From Rhynchopus sp. YZ270_cl-10 (lineage: Eukaryota > Euglenozoa > Diplonemea > Diplonemida > Diplonemidae), in assembly GCA_964035575.1 (NCBI GenBank), contig OZ037911.1, positions 1 through 64,000 of the forward strand: a stretch of 64,000 nucleotides of DNA, written 5' to 3'. Each line of letters opens with the position of its first letter. Position 1 is the stretch's first letter. Shown in pieces: positions 55,285 to 64,000 of this stretch. Below the pieces are notes generated by a model, which had not been told where the DNA came from, ran no database searches, and saw only the letters and a program-made list of their open reading frames with translations. Made by a program: the position numbers and the translations under genes.

Positions 55285-58200
55285 TCACACTACAGGCGAA
55301 CTGAAGCTCCGTTGCGCCCTTCTCGATATCCTGGACCGTCTCCCTCTAGGCGTGGCTGCCACCTGCTTGGCTTGTTGCGCCTGCTGGATCTCTGCCTCCT
55401 TTTCGCGGTCACCAAGCTCGATGATGTGCTGGACGAAGGGGGCTGGATCTTTGAGGAATTTTTCCACACCGCCACCACCTCCACCTCCTGGCGAACCTGC
55501 ACTCCTTGACCTGCGTGCACTCCCACCACCTCCACCACCTCCACCCGGAGACACAACTGCCCCGGATCGTACCACACCTGGTGTCAACATCAAACCAGAA
55601 CCATCTTCTTGTGTGTTCTTCCGTGAGGTGGGGGTGGTGTTTTCTTCGACCTCCGGGTCGCCTCGGTACCCCCGCAGCTCGGTTTGGAGAAGCGCGACCT
55701 TGTTGCGCTCCGCGCGGAGGAGTTTGAGGTGCTCGCTGGATTCGTGGGAAAACCGCTTGGTTTGGTCCTGGAGAAGCAGGGTTTGTTTGTTGATGGTGCG
55801 GTTTAGATCGCTCAGTGCAAGGGCCTGCGTGGAAGCCTCCTGGTGGTGCGCATCTTCAATTTCCGCGATTTTTGAGGACAACGAAATGTATTTGTCACGC
55901 ATCGCGTTTCGCTCAGATTCAACCTTTTTAACTGCCTCTAAGGTACGGAGTTTCTGCGCTGAGGAGGAGCTGTTTTTGCGGGCTTCATTCGCCTTTGCCT
56001 TCCATTCTTGGCATTCTGTGTCAACCTTCTGCAGTTTCGCATCCAAGGTTTCTGCTCTCTTACAGATCCGCTCCATCTCCCTACGCACCTTATCCTCACT
56101 TCTCTTCACTTCACGGAGCTCTTTGTGTTGCACCCTAGCCGCAGCCTCGCTGTCACGAAGCTTTCCCCTCAACGCCCTGATCTGCCCTTTATCCCCTCCT
56201 CCTTCCTCATCTTCCATAGGTTCCAGAGAGCTTTGCCTTAACCGTTCTATTTCTTCTAGGAGCTCTGCTTCTCGCTCTCTGTTTCCACTTCTCTCAGAGT
56301 GGGGCGACATCGAAGGGGACTGTGAAGGCGGTGGAGGGGAAGTGTCCACCCGCAAGGCCTCCTGTTGATTTAATACTACCGCCTTGCGGAGCTCCTCTAG
56401 TTCTGATAGAGTGGAGTCTCGCTCGGAAGCGATGACAGCGGATTCTGCTCGGAGCCGTTCGAATTCGCTGTTGCGGTCGCAAAGAGAGGATCTGAGGTTG
56501 TCGACTTCGCTTTGCAATGCAGCGACCGCAGTGGGCTTAGGCAGGCATGCTGCTAAGGAAGGTGGGGTAGGGCGGATACGTTGTGTTGTTGTAGTGTTTG
56601 CCTTTGGGGTGGTGGTGGTGGTAGAACGCTTCTTTGCGGCAACCAGCTGTCTGCTCAGATCTTTGTTTGCTTGCGTAGAAGTGGCAAGATTGATTTCGAG
56701 AACCCGAGAGGCCTCTTCGCTCTCAAGGAGTTTCTGCTTCAAGAATTTTGCGGTATCATCGTTAGTCTGCAACGCTGCGTTTTTGAGGTTAATATTCTCT
56801 GCCTCTAAGCTGCGCGTTTTCGCTTGAAGATCAGATGCTTCAGAACAAAGTTTTTCCTTTTCAATACTCCATTGACTTTGCTCTGATAAAAGCTGGTTTT
56901 TCACAGCAATATGCGCTTCAGTGCTTTGTTCTAGCTGCGTAGAGAGCAGATCTGCTTCTTCTTTAATTTTATCAATGATATCGCTTGGGTATGGCGACGC
57001 TGGTGGATCCTGGAACTTCTCTTCTGCAGTGGAAAGGGCATCGCGTGTCTTTTGCAAGGTGGCCTCAGTGGTGAGGAGGGTAGCTTCTACTGTCGCAGTA
57101 GTGGTGGCGGCGTTTTCGAGGTCCCTTTTGAGTGTCGTATTTTCAGTGTGAAGGGTGGAGAGTTGGTGGGAGAGGTCTTCTACACGGGCTGCCATGTCTT
57201 GTACCTTGAGTTCTGCAATGCCAAGAGCGTCCTGTGCAGCGGAGGAGGTACGGTGCGCTTCGCTGTTGAGGTCCAGTTCTGCTTGGTGTAAACGTTCTGT
57301 GGTGGTTTGGTGCGTTTCTTGAAGGGCAGCGAGTTGGGTGTTGAGGTGGTGTGCTTCGTGTTCGAATGGGGCTAAGGTGGCAACATCGTTTCGCACGCAT
57401 TGAAGCTGTGCGGTGAGTTCAATGAGGTGCGCTTTGGAGGCGTCTTCGGCACGTTGTATTTCTCTGGACTTTGTGTCGATTTCTGCTTTGAGGTTGCCTT
57501 CTGCCTCGGCAAGGCGGCTGACCAAGTCTGCTATGCGGATCTCAGAGAGGTGCGACGCTTCTTTGCCTTCGGTGCCTGCAGCTTGAGATTCTCGGTGGAG
57601 AACGGCAAGCTCGGTCTGCGCAGAGGTGGCTAGTTTGGAGGCGTCGTGCAGTTCGGTTTGTAGTGCGGTGTTCGCAGTGGAGAGGTCTTTGCATGCTTGC
57701 TTTTCAGTTGTGAGGGTTGATTGGAGAAGGGTCATTTCGGTCTGCAGTGCGGCAAGCTGTTGGTGTGCTGTGGAGGCGCGTTCGGTTGCGTCGTTTAGTT
57801 GTGTGGTTAAGAGGGCAGTTTTGGTCTCCAAAGTGGAGTGTGCGAGGGACAGTGTGTGTAAGGCCTGTTCGTTTGCTGCCTGTGTGGTAGTGGAGGCATC
57901 GTGGAGTGTGGTTTGCTCTTCAAGGTGGGTCTTAAGTGCGGTCAGTTCGGTGAGGTGTGTGGCAGCGTCTGCTCTCGCAGTGTCGCGTTGTGTGGTGAGG
58001 TCTGCGCAATGCGCTTCGGAGGTGTGGTGTTTTTCTTGTAAAGTGTGCAGCTCGGATGTGACGCTTTCGAGTGACGTAGTGAGTGTGGCGGAGCCCTGCT
58101 CGGTTTCGGCAAGACGCTGTGATAGTGTGGCGACCTTTTCCTTCAGATCGAGGGTAGCTGATTGGTCGGTGGCGCTCTGTGCATCTTCTGCATGCTGCAT

Positions 58201-60033
58201 CTTGGTGGTAAGGGTGGCGATGCTTGTCTTGGATGTTTCTAGCTCCTTCAATACTTCGTCACGCTCTGTAATCAGATTAACGCATTTTGCTTCGGATGCG
58301 CGCTGTGTTTCCTGTAGGGTGTGAAGCTCTGCCTCCACCTTCGCACTGCTGGCAAGCGACGCCGCAAGCTTCGCAGAAGCCTCCTCTGCTTTGTGTTCTG
58401 CCTCCGCAAGGCGTGTCGCCAACGTAGCCATCTCTTCCTGCAGCCCCGCTGCTGCAGCCTGCTCCGTCATGGAAAGGGAAGTGGCTCGCTTCTCCGTCTC
58501 CTCGAGTTTCGCGGTCATCGTGGCAATGCTTGCCTTGGCGGTGTCCAGCTCCTTCGCCACCGCATCGCGCTCTGCAACCAGATCAACACATTTCGCTTCA
58601 GATGCACTCTGTGTTTCCTCTAGCGTTGCGGTCATCGTGGCGATGTTTGTCTTGGATGTTTGCAGCTCCTTCAACACTTCGTCACGCTCTGTAGTGATCT
58701 GTGTGCGTTCGGCTTCAGAGGTATCCGCTTTTTGCTGCAGACTTTCTAACGCCACACTGAGCTCTGTGTTGTGCTGCTCGACCTCATGCAGGCTTTGTGA
58801 TAGCGTGGCTGCCTTCTCCTGGAGGGTCGTTGCTGCTGCCTGCTCTGTCTGTGAGGTTTCTGTGTGGCGGAGGTTCGTCTCCTCGAGGGTCAGCTTCATG
58901 GCAGCGACGCTGGCCTTTGTAGCCTCAAGCTCTTTTATCGCTTCGTCACGCTGTGCACGAAGCTTGCTTTCTGCTGCGGAGGAGTCTGCGCGCATGCCTT
59001 CTACGCTTGCAGTGCTGTCGAGGAGGGCAGCCTTCTTCGCTGCGAGGTCGGATTTCACTTTGTTGTATTCAGTTTGAAGCTTTTCGGTGTTTTCCTTTGA
59101 AGTTTGGATGTCGGAATGCGCTGTGGCCAGCTCTGCCTGGAGTGTGGAAAGCTTGGAGGTCTGCTTTGCATTTAATGATTTGGCTTCATCGAGATCGGCG
59201 GAGAGTTTTGAAGATGTGTCGTTTGAGGCAACAGAGGACGCCTTCTTGAGGGCAGCTTCGTGAGTCTCGGCCTGCCGTTTGAGCTTGAGGGAGAGTTGCT
59301 GCAGCTCAGCTCGCAGGGCTTCGGAGGAGGTGCGGAGTGTGAGGATCTCGGAGTCTGCGTCGTTTTGTGTTCGCTCGAGTTTGGAGACCAATCGTTCGAC
59401 CTCTTTCTTATGTTTGCGCCCCGCCCCATCTGCTTCGAGAATCGCGCGTTGCATCCCAGCCAGCTCCGTTCCAAGCTGTTCTTGATTTGCCCGCAGTGTA
59501 GCCACCTCCGCTTCGTGTCGTGCGGATTCCTCTTCCGCTTCGGTGCGTGCTTTGCGGAGTTCCCTTTCGAGTGCGTCTTTCGCTTTGCGGTCTTCTTTGG
59601 ATTCTTTGGGTTGACTTAAAATGCTAGACTTTCGAGACGAAGTTGCAGGGGGAGAAGGAAAGGTTGGTGTGGTGGGGTTGATGGGGGTCGCGGGGAGTGA
59701 TGTGGCTGTGGTTGTGGCTGGGGGTGTTGCTGGTGGTGGGTCTGCTTCGACTTCGACTTCGACTTCGGCTTCATCGGGAGGTATTCGGGGGCTAGGTGAC
59801 GGAGGCGCATCTTCACGAGGCAGTCCGCACATCCCGCATGCAAACGCAGTCGCAGGGTTGTCCAGACAGCACTCCTGGCACTCCCACTCCGCGTTGTCGT
59901 CGTCGTCCTCGTCCTCCCCAATGGTCTCTACCTCCTCCGCAGCGGGGCGTGGCTCCAGGCACGTCTCGCATTCCTCATTGTCGCCGTCATTCTCCATAGC
60001 GCAAGCAGGGCATTCCCAATCCAATGCCACCAT
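55285..60033 (-). CDS. Giant coiled-coil protein with two RanBP2-type zinc fingers
   Basis: A single-exon, 1,582-residue protein from the ATG at 60033. Two RanBP2-type zinc fingers open it: residues 6-25 (W6, C8, C11, N15, C22, C25) and 50-69 (W50, C52, C55, N59, C66, C69), joined by an acidic linker. Such fingers bind ubiquitin, Ran or single-stranded RNA, depending on the protein. A Pro/Thr-rich stretch follows. From about 145 to 1,460 it is nearly continuous coiled coil, with approximate internal repeats (SEAKCVDLVAERD and SEAKCVNLITERDEVLKELE, followed by SIATMTAKLEE or SIATLTTKMQ). The tail is Gly/Ser-rich and basic. Role unknown; size and shape suggest a structural, centrosomal, Golgi or flagellar tether. 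No introns are needed. Confidence 0.88.
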   Translation of the reverse strand: MVALDWECPACAMENDGDNEECETCLEPRPAAEEVETIGEDEDDDDNAEWECQECCLDNPATAFACGMCGLPREDAPPSPSPRIPPDEAEVEVEVEADPPPATPPATTTATSLPATPINPTTPTFPSPPATSSRKSSILSQPKESKEDRKAKDALERELRKARTEAEEESARHEAEVATLRANQEQLGTELAGMQRAILEADGAGRKHKKEVERLVSKLERTQNDADSEILTLRTSSEALRAELQQLSLKLKRQAETHEAALKKASSVASNDTSSKLSADLDEAKSLNAKQTSKLSTLQAELATAHSDIQTSKENTEKLQTEYNKVKSDLAAKKAALLDSTASVEGMRADSSAAESKLRAQRDEAIKELEATKASVAAMKLTLEETNLRHTETSQTEQAAATTLQEKAATLSQSLHEVEQHNTELSVALESLQQKADTSEAERTQITTERDEVLKELQTSKTNIATMTATLEETQSASEAKCVDLVAERDAVAKELDTAKASIATMTAKLEETEKRATSLSMTEQAAAAGLQEEMATLATRLAEAEHKAEEASAKLAASLASSAKVEAELHTLQETQRASEAKCVNLITERDEVLKELETSKTSIATLTTKMQHAEDAQSATDQSATLDLKEKVATLSQRLAETEQGSATLTTSLESVTSELHTLQEKHHTSEAHCADLTTQRDTARADAATHLTELTALKTHLEEQTTLHDASTTTQAANEQALHTLSLAHSTLETKTALLTTQLNDATERASTAHQQLAALQTEMTLLQSTLTTEKQACKDLSTANTALQTELHDASKLATSAQTELAVLHRESQAAGTEGKEASHLSEIRIADLVSRLAEAEGNLKAEIDTKSREIQRAEDASKAHLIELTAQLQCVRNDVATLAPFEHEAHHLNTQLAALQETHQTTTERLHQAELDLNSEAHRTSSAAQDALGIAELKVQDMAARVEDLSHQLSTLHTENTTLKRDLENAATTTATVEATLLTTEATLQKTRDALSTAEEKFQDPPASPYPSDIIDKIKEEADLLSTQLEQSTEAHIAVKNQLLSEQSQWSIEKEKLCSEASDLQAKTRSLEAENINLKNAALQTNDDTAKFLKQKLLESEEASRVLEINLATSTQANKDLSRQLVAAKKRSTTTTTPKANTTTTQRIRPTPPSLAACLPKPTAVAALQSEVDNLRSSLCDRNSEFERLRAESAVIASERDSTLSELEELRKAVVLNQQEALRVDTSPPPPSQSPSMSPHSERSGNREREAELLEEIERLRQSSLEPMEDEEGGGDKGQIRALRGKLRDSEAAARVQHKELREVKRSEDKVRREMERICKRAETLDAKLQKVDTECQEWKAKANEARKNSSSSAQKLRTLEAVKKVESERNAMRDKYISLSSKIAEIEDAHHQEASTQALALSDLNRTINKQTLLLQDQTKRFSHESSEHLKLLRAERNKVALLQTELRGYRGDPEVEENTTPTSRKNTQEDGSGLMLTPGVVRSGAVVSPGGGGGGGGSARRSRSAGSPGGGGGGGVEKFLKDPAPFVQHIIELGDREKEAEIQQAQQAKQVAATPRGRRSRISRRAQRSFSSPVV

Positions 60034-60573
60034 CTTGCAAGGCCTTCAAAGAACAAAAGAAATCAAAATGAAAGGTTAAAGCATCGCAAACTGTTTTTTT
60101 GTCATGCCTATGAGGTGGGGAGGTGGGTAGGAAGTGTGATGGTAATGAGGGGGGTTTAATGAAAACAGCTTAAAAAAGGGGGTTGGTTATTCTCCCTGTC
60201 TTTTTTTTGTTAAAGTGTGTCGAAAAAAGTTGAAAATAGCGAAGTCCTCTCTTGTGACAGTGTACCAAAAAAAAAGGCTCCCCCTATGGTTCTGTTCCAA
60301 CCAATCGAGAAATGGAAAAAGATTGGGGTCCTCGTTTTGTGCGCTCAAATCTGGGGTTGTAACAAAAAAAGGTGAAAACACGTATGGATACGAATCGAAG
60401 TGAATCAAAACAATGCTTTTGTTTTGTTTACCCAAAAACGCTTGCCTCCAATCTTTTTTAGTACTGTGGTGTTACTGAAACTCCTATACAAGGACACATC
60501 AATATAGGCCCCCTCCGGAACACCATACTGACAAACCAAAAGAAGTTTATACAAAAAAATGGTCATTAAAAGA
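60034..60573. other. Spacer
   Basis: Contains a degraded family C core at 60239-60267 (GCGAAGTCCTCTCTTGTGAC). No gene recognised. Confidence 0.5.
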
Positions 60574-61104
60574 TCACATCTCATCCTCGTCCAGCCCATC
60601 ATGGTCTTCCTTCCCTGTTGCATGCGGTTCACCTCCTTCACACTCGAACTCTGTACTGTCCACTAGGGTGCTGAGCACTTCACTGAGCGCCACATCTTCC
60701 TGTGTTGTGATCCAGAGCAGGAGAGTGTAGAGAGCGGTGTTCTCATTGGCGCTGAGCGTCTCGCGTGTAGGGAAACTACGTTCTACGGACTCTGTGAGGA
60801 CGTGCAGTGCGTGGTTGAACCCCTTTTCCCCCGCATCTTCTGCGTTCTCATCCCCATCGTACGTCTCGAACGCCGCATCCAACTGCAGGGCCACCATCGG
60901 ACCAACCTCCTCACAGTCCCCTTCAGAAATCTTATTGCAACCATGCCTATCAAACCCAGCCTCCGGCAGCTCACGACACAGCCCCGTCAGATGAATCGCC
61001 ATGTTGTCCATAAGCCCCTTCGTCTCCTCAGCTGAGTCTGCCCCCACGGTGTTTGCACTAATGCAGAGGAACAGCCCTGCAGAGATTGTTATCAAAGAAC
61101 GCAT
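60574..61104 (-). CDS. Small secreted acidic protein, unknown
   Basis: A 176-residue protein, one exon, start ATG at 61104. Residues 1 to about 22 (MRSLITISAGLFLCISANTV) form a typical signal peptide with likely cleavage after the GA that follows. The mature part is acidic, with five cysteines in all (C14 in the signal, then C43, C56, C64 and C154) and a mostly helical look (HALHVLTESVERSF, ALYTLLLWITT). It ends in a His/Asp/Glu-rich tail (GKEDHDGLDEDEM) but not in an ER-retention signal. I do not recognise the family. A CTCCACCCACAG site precedes the ATG by about 25 bases. Confidence 0.75.
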   Translation of the reverse strand: MRSLITISAGLFLCISANTVGADSAEETKGLMDNMAIHLTGLCRELPEAGFDRHGCNKISEGDCEEVGPMVALQLDAAFETYDGDENAEDAGEKGFNHALHVLTESVERSFPTRETLSANENTALYTLLLWITTQEDVALSEVLSTLVDSTEFECEGGEPHATGKEDHDGLDEDEM

Positions 61105-61414
61105 TATTAGCCCGGTTAGTGTAATACGTCTGTGGGTGGAGGGGAAGGGGGTGAAAGAGTGGGAAGAGGAAGAGGAGGAGGAGAGTGTGTGCCTTGCCGA
61201 TGCCGGACGACGCTGAAGGTGAGTATTGACAGCAGAGGAGGCTTGTCAAAACGGATGGTGTTTTCGAAAAGATTAGAGTTTTTCCACACCCTGTTTTGTT
61301 CTGAACAATTAGCTGCAAAAAACGCACCGGAAAGATAGCAAAAAAAAGAGGATCCAAAGCGAGACTGTTAAGGACATTTCTCGTTTCAAAAGCAATGTCC
61401 TGAAGTGTGTCTGC

Positions 61415-61795
61415 GTGCTGCAAACGATGCTTGCAAGGCTGACCGCGGAAGCGTGTGCAGGTTCACACTATGGGAAGAGATACCCTTTTGTTTTGCGAGA
61501 GTGTCCAACGAATATTTCTCTTTGTAAGGAAACCTTCGCAATGTGGAACACACACAGACCACTGTGGCTGAGTACATCGATGTCGACGAAGTCCACTACA
61601 TCGATAGACACGGACGACTGCAAGGTTCGCAAGCTTCATCGCTGTGGAGGATGCGCTCTCGTTGCGCTAGATGTGTCACTGAGAGAAACAAAAGTTGAGG
61701 AGCACAACGCGCCAACAATCGGAACAGCCATTGCCCTTCTCGAAGGAGCATCTTCCGAAGATAGATCTTTTTATCAATTCCCCACAGCAGGTTGA
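61415..61795 (+). pseudogene. Coding-like fragment, possibly transposase C terminus
   Basis: A 126-codon frame contains LRECPTNISLCKETFAMWNT, whose C..C....LC...F...H spacing loosely recalls the Cys-rich tail of piggyBac-type transposases. A second frame of the same strand gives EYIDVDEVHYIDRHGRLQGS and WRMRSRCARCVTERN, also with C..C. The split between frames implies decay. The family assignment is weak. Confidence 0.25.
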
Positions 61796-62395
61796 GAGCA
61801 GGTATAGGTATTCATCCCCCCACACGTGTTGTGACTTACATTTGAATTAAGCACAGTAGCGACCGTACTGCGGGCAGCACTGCTGGAACGGGACGTGGCT
61901 GGACGCCAGCAATCTGGCCCACCACAAGGCGGAGTCTGGAGTGGCTGACAGCAAACTGGGCGTGGGGCGTGGAGCACTAAATTCCACAAAATTGGAAGAA
62001 GCAGTTCTGTGCTTGGATTTCTTTTTGATTGTAGAGTTCGTTCTCGTTCAGGTACAGATGGAATAACAAAAGAAATGCGACACTTTTTTTGAATTTTTTT
62101 ATTGTGGAGTAATTGTTTGGCTCTTGAACTGATGTTCAGAGTCATCACATATGGGAGGTTGGGGGAGGGTGGGAGGGGGTGGGTGGGATGAACTGTTTAG
62201 AAAGAGAGAGGTGTCCGCAAATTAAATACTCTTAAAAACAGAGCAGTATTTTTTGAGCACAAAAAAAAACTTGTAATTGTCGTGTAAAAAAAAACAAGTA
62301 ATTGCTATCGGAAAAAAAACGGGGTGTGATGTGGAACTCCATCCTGTAGAAATAACTACAACACGCCCAGCATTCTGCTCTTCTGCAGGTATGCT

Positions 62396-62575
62396 AACGC
62401 TCTTCGTAAGCTGCCAGACCCACTGGGACGCCAGCATCTGAAACGTTCAAGAAGGGGGGGCTGTCCTCTTCGTCCAGCACCATCTGCTCGATAGCGTTGT
62501 TGGACGTCGGCTCGGCAGGCTCGGCGTGTTCCAGCTCGTTTTTGTCCACAGGGTCCCCACATTGTCGTCGTCGTT
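62396..62575 (-). pseudogene. Coding-like fragment, minus strand
   Basis: One frame reads CGDPVDKNELEHAEPAEPTS, NNAIEQMVLDEEDSPPFLNV and SDAGVPVGLAAYEER before a stop. Composition is protein-like, but upstream it meets a stop after a Cys-rich stretch. It could be the last exon of a decayed gene. Unrecognised. Confidence 0.25.
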
Positions 62576-63308
62576 GGAGCAGTGCGGAAGGAACACAGAA
62601 TGCACAGACTACGACACATCGATCACACCAGGCGCATCAGCACCTCCAGCAAATCGCTAGGATGCTACGGTGGTTTCGAAAATCGCGCGGAGTTTTCCAC
62701 AGCACACCCCGCTTTTCCTTAGCAATTACTTGTCCTTGTTGTTACTGTTGTTTTCAACCACCTTCCTTCAACCCTTGTAGGGATCAGTTGTAATTTTTTT
62801 CGCGAAAACATGAAATTATACATTTCAAGAGAACAAATTAAACAGGGTCCTTATTTGCATTTTTGGGCTCCGCCCGTGCAGTGGTGGGGTCAATCTCGAA
62901 AATTGGACAATTTTTTGACCACTTAAATTTTGAGAAATATGAGCCCGGTTGCTTATACGTGGGGCCCATTTTCAGCTAAAATTTTCCTCAAAATCTGGTT
63001 TTGTAAAATTGACCCTTTCCCCCCCCCACATCGATTTCAATACTATACCTTACTTCACCTACGGTTACCCTTACAGGGGGGGTGAAGGAAGGTAAGTTGA
63101 AAAGGAAAGAAGAAAAGAAAATAGCAACGGAAAATTCGAAAAATTCATTGTTGCACACAGATCCGAAGAAAAAGTACCAATTAACCCAACTCTCTCCCAA
63201 CGTATGAAGAGACATCTCATGAAACGAAAGATGCCACTTCAACCACCTACCATTTAATGACAAAATAAAGAAAAAAAGCAGATTCCCATATATCTGAACA
63301 GAAAATAA

Positions 63309-63355
63309 GAAAAGTTTATAAGATGACCCTAAGCCTCTCTGTGCATAGTCACCTT
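63309..63355 (+). repeat. Hairpin repeat family A, copy
   Basis: GAAAAGTTTATAAGATGACC followed by CTAAGC-CTCTCTGT-GCATAG and TCACCTT; last clear copy in the window. Confidence 0.75.
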
Positions 63356-63688
63356 GATCACATTTGAATACTGAAAAGGGCCACCACCATGGTATTAGGT
63401 AAATGAAATAATGAAGGCACCGTTTCTTAAGGAATGTTAGCAGCTGGGGGGATTTGTGTTATTATTTTTTTCCTTCGTTTTTTTTTTTTTTGATAAATTC
63501 TTGGAATATGTGTCGTCAAACTGCACCTTCTTTCTATGTTGTTGTGTATCAAAAAATGGGAAAAAAGGCGTGTAAAAGGCCACCACCCACAACCCCAAAA
63601 CATACTGTGGAACATAAAAAAAAACCACCAAAAATAAATCAAAAATATGAAGAGAACTTCACATTTTCAAAAAAAAAAAAAATCCATT

Positions 63689-64000
63689 TCAATCAATATT
63701 GAACTTTTCATACTGCTGAGGTGTGATCTTCTTCTCTCTAATGTCCTGCCAGAGCGCTGTGTTTTTGTTCTTTTCCTCTTCGGTAGCATTTGCAAACCCT
63801 TTCCCGAGGAAGAAGTCTGTCAGCAAGCAGGCCTGCTTGTAGGACTCAAAGTTTTTCTTGTAGACCCGCTCGCGGAGGGGGGTGTTGGCGGGGTTGTGCG
63901 CTCTGAGGTGGGCCGCGAGGTAGCGGATCGCACTGTTGCGGGAGCTGACACCTGGGAAGCCAGGACGGCTTGCACCAGCGTCCAGCATGGCACGCACAAC
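63689..64000 (-). CDS. 3' end of an unrecognised gene (partial)
   Basis: The last 103 codons of a minus-strand gene whose start lies beyond the window: AMLDAGASRPGFPGVSSRNS, AIRYLAAHLRAHNPANTPLR and YKQACLLTDFFLGKGFANAT, ending ITPQQYEKFNID. The GTG at the window edge is not a start; the frame runs off the end. Composition is clearly coding, with helical segments. I do not recognise the family. It follows the strand of all other host genes. Confidence 0.75.
   Translation of the reverse strand, partial: VVRAMLDAGASRPGFPGVSSRNSAIRYLAAHLRAHNPANTPLRERVYKKNFESYKQACLLTDFFLGKGFANATEEEKNKNTALWQDIREKKITPQQYEKFNID

Larger units (their letters stand above)
61105..63688. other. Spacer with coding-like debris
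   Basis: Unlike the other spacers, parts of this one (61400-62000 and 62380-62700) have balanced composition and broken open frames, consistent with a decayed gene or transposon. A hairpin-A copy lies at 63309 and a family F fragment at 63491. No intact gene. Confidence 0.5.

Overview
This is nuclear DNA of a unicellular eukaryote. The host genes are eukaryote-specific: beta'-COP, VPS18, a mitochondrial 2-oxoglutarate dehydrogenase E2, a cyclic-nucleotide-binding potassium channel and the ciliary protein CFAP161. Most are uninterrupted or carry a few short introns. I resolved 15 introns: all begin GTAT (13 begin GTATG) and all end CAG. CFAP161 implies a flagellated or ciliated stage. The standard genetic code is used. 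I cannot place the lineage; the gene layout recalls directional gene clusters, but I saw no spliced-leader gene.

Layout, left to right. Repeats fill 1-1970. COPB2 (1974-5309) is followed by an aldo/keto reductase (7074-8036). A repeat field at 8.1-12.3 kb includes a 1-kb inverted-repeat element with a 7-bp tandem array. Next come a Trp-motif protein (12348-13577), a coiled-coil/PDZ protein (15866-17263), DLST (19739-21478) and an M50B-like membrane metallopeptidase (24141-24887). From 25.3 to 33.5 kb is a mobile-element graveyard: a DDE-type transposase remnant, two opposed recombinase-like fragments, palindromic islands and two tandem arrays. Then follow an EF-hand/CNBD potassium channel (33613-35977), CFAP161 (36992-41719), a giant EF-hand coiled-coil protein (42144-45293) and VPS18 (45739-49772). 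After a repeat gap come a PGES2/GST-like protein (53449-54531), a RanBP2-zinc-finger coiled-coil protein (55285-60033), a small secreted protein (60574-61104) and the 3' end of an unknown gene (63689-64000).

All 14 host genes lie on the minus strand. The only clear plus-strand coding unit is a hAT transposase. Its element (37633-40299) has 14-bp terminal inverted repeats and a perfect 8-bp target duplication, and it sits antisense inside the last intron of CFAP161, stretching that intron to 3.86 kb. Other introns also hold elements: DLST intron 2 holds a hAT-type MITE, DLST intron 1 is a composite of short repeats, and the VPS18 intron holds a long foldback inserted into an older SINE-like repeat.

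The spacers are packed with short interspersed repeats. One family of about 45 bp occurs at least 16 times and folds into a hairpin whose stem varies by compensating changes; several other families share the CCTCTCGTG core. Functionally the host genes cover membrane traffic (COPI coat, HOPS/CORVET), the TCA cycle, ion signalling, the axoneme and cytoskeletal coiled coils. They look like ordinary housekeeping genes embedded in a mobile-element-rich background.
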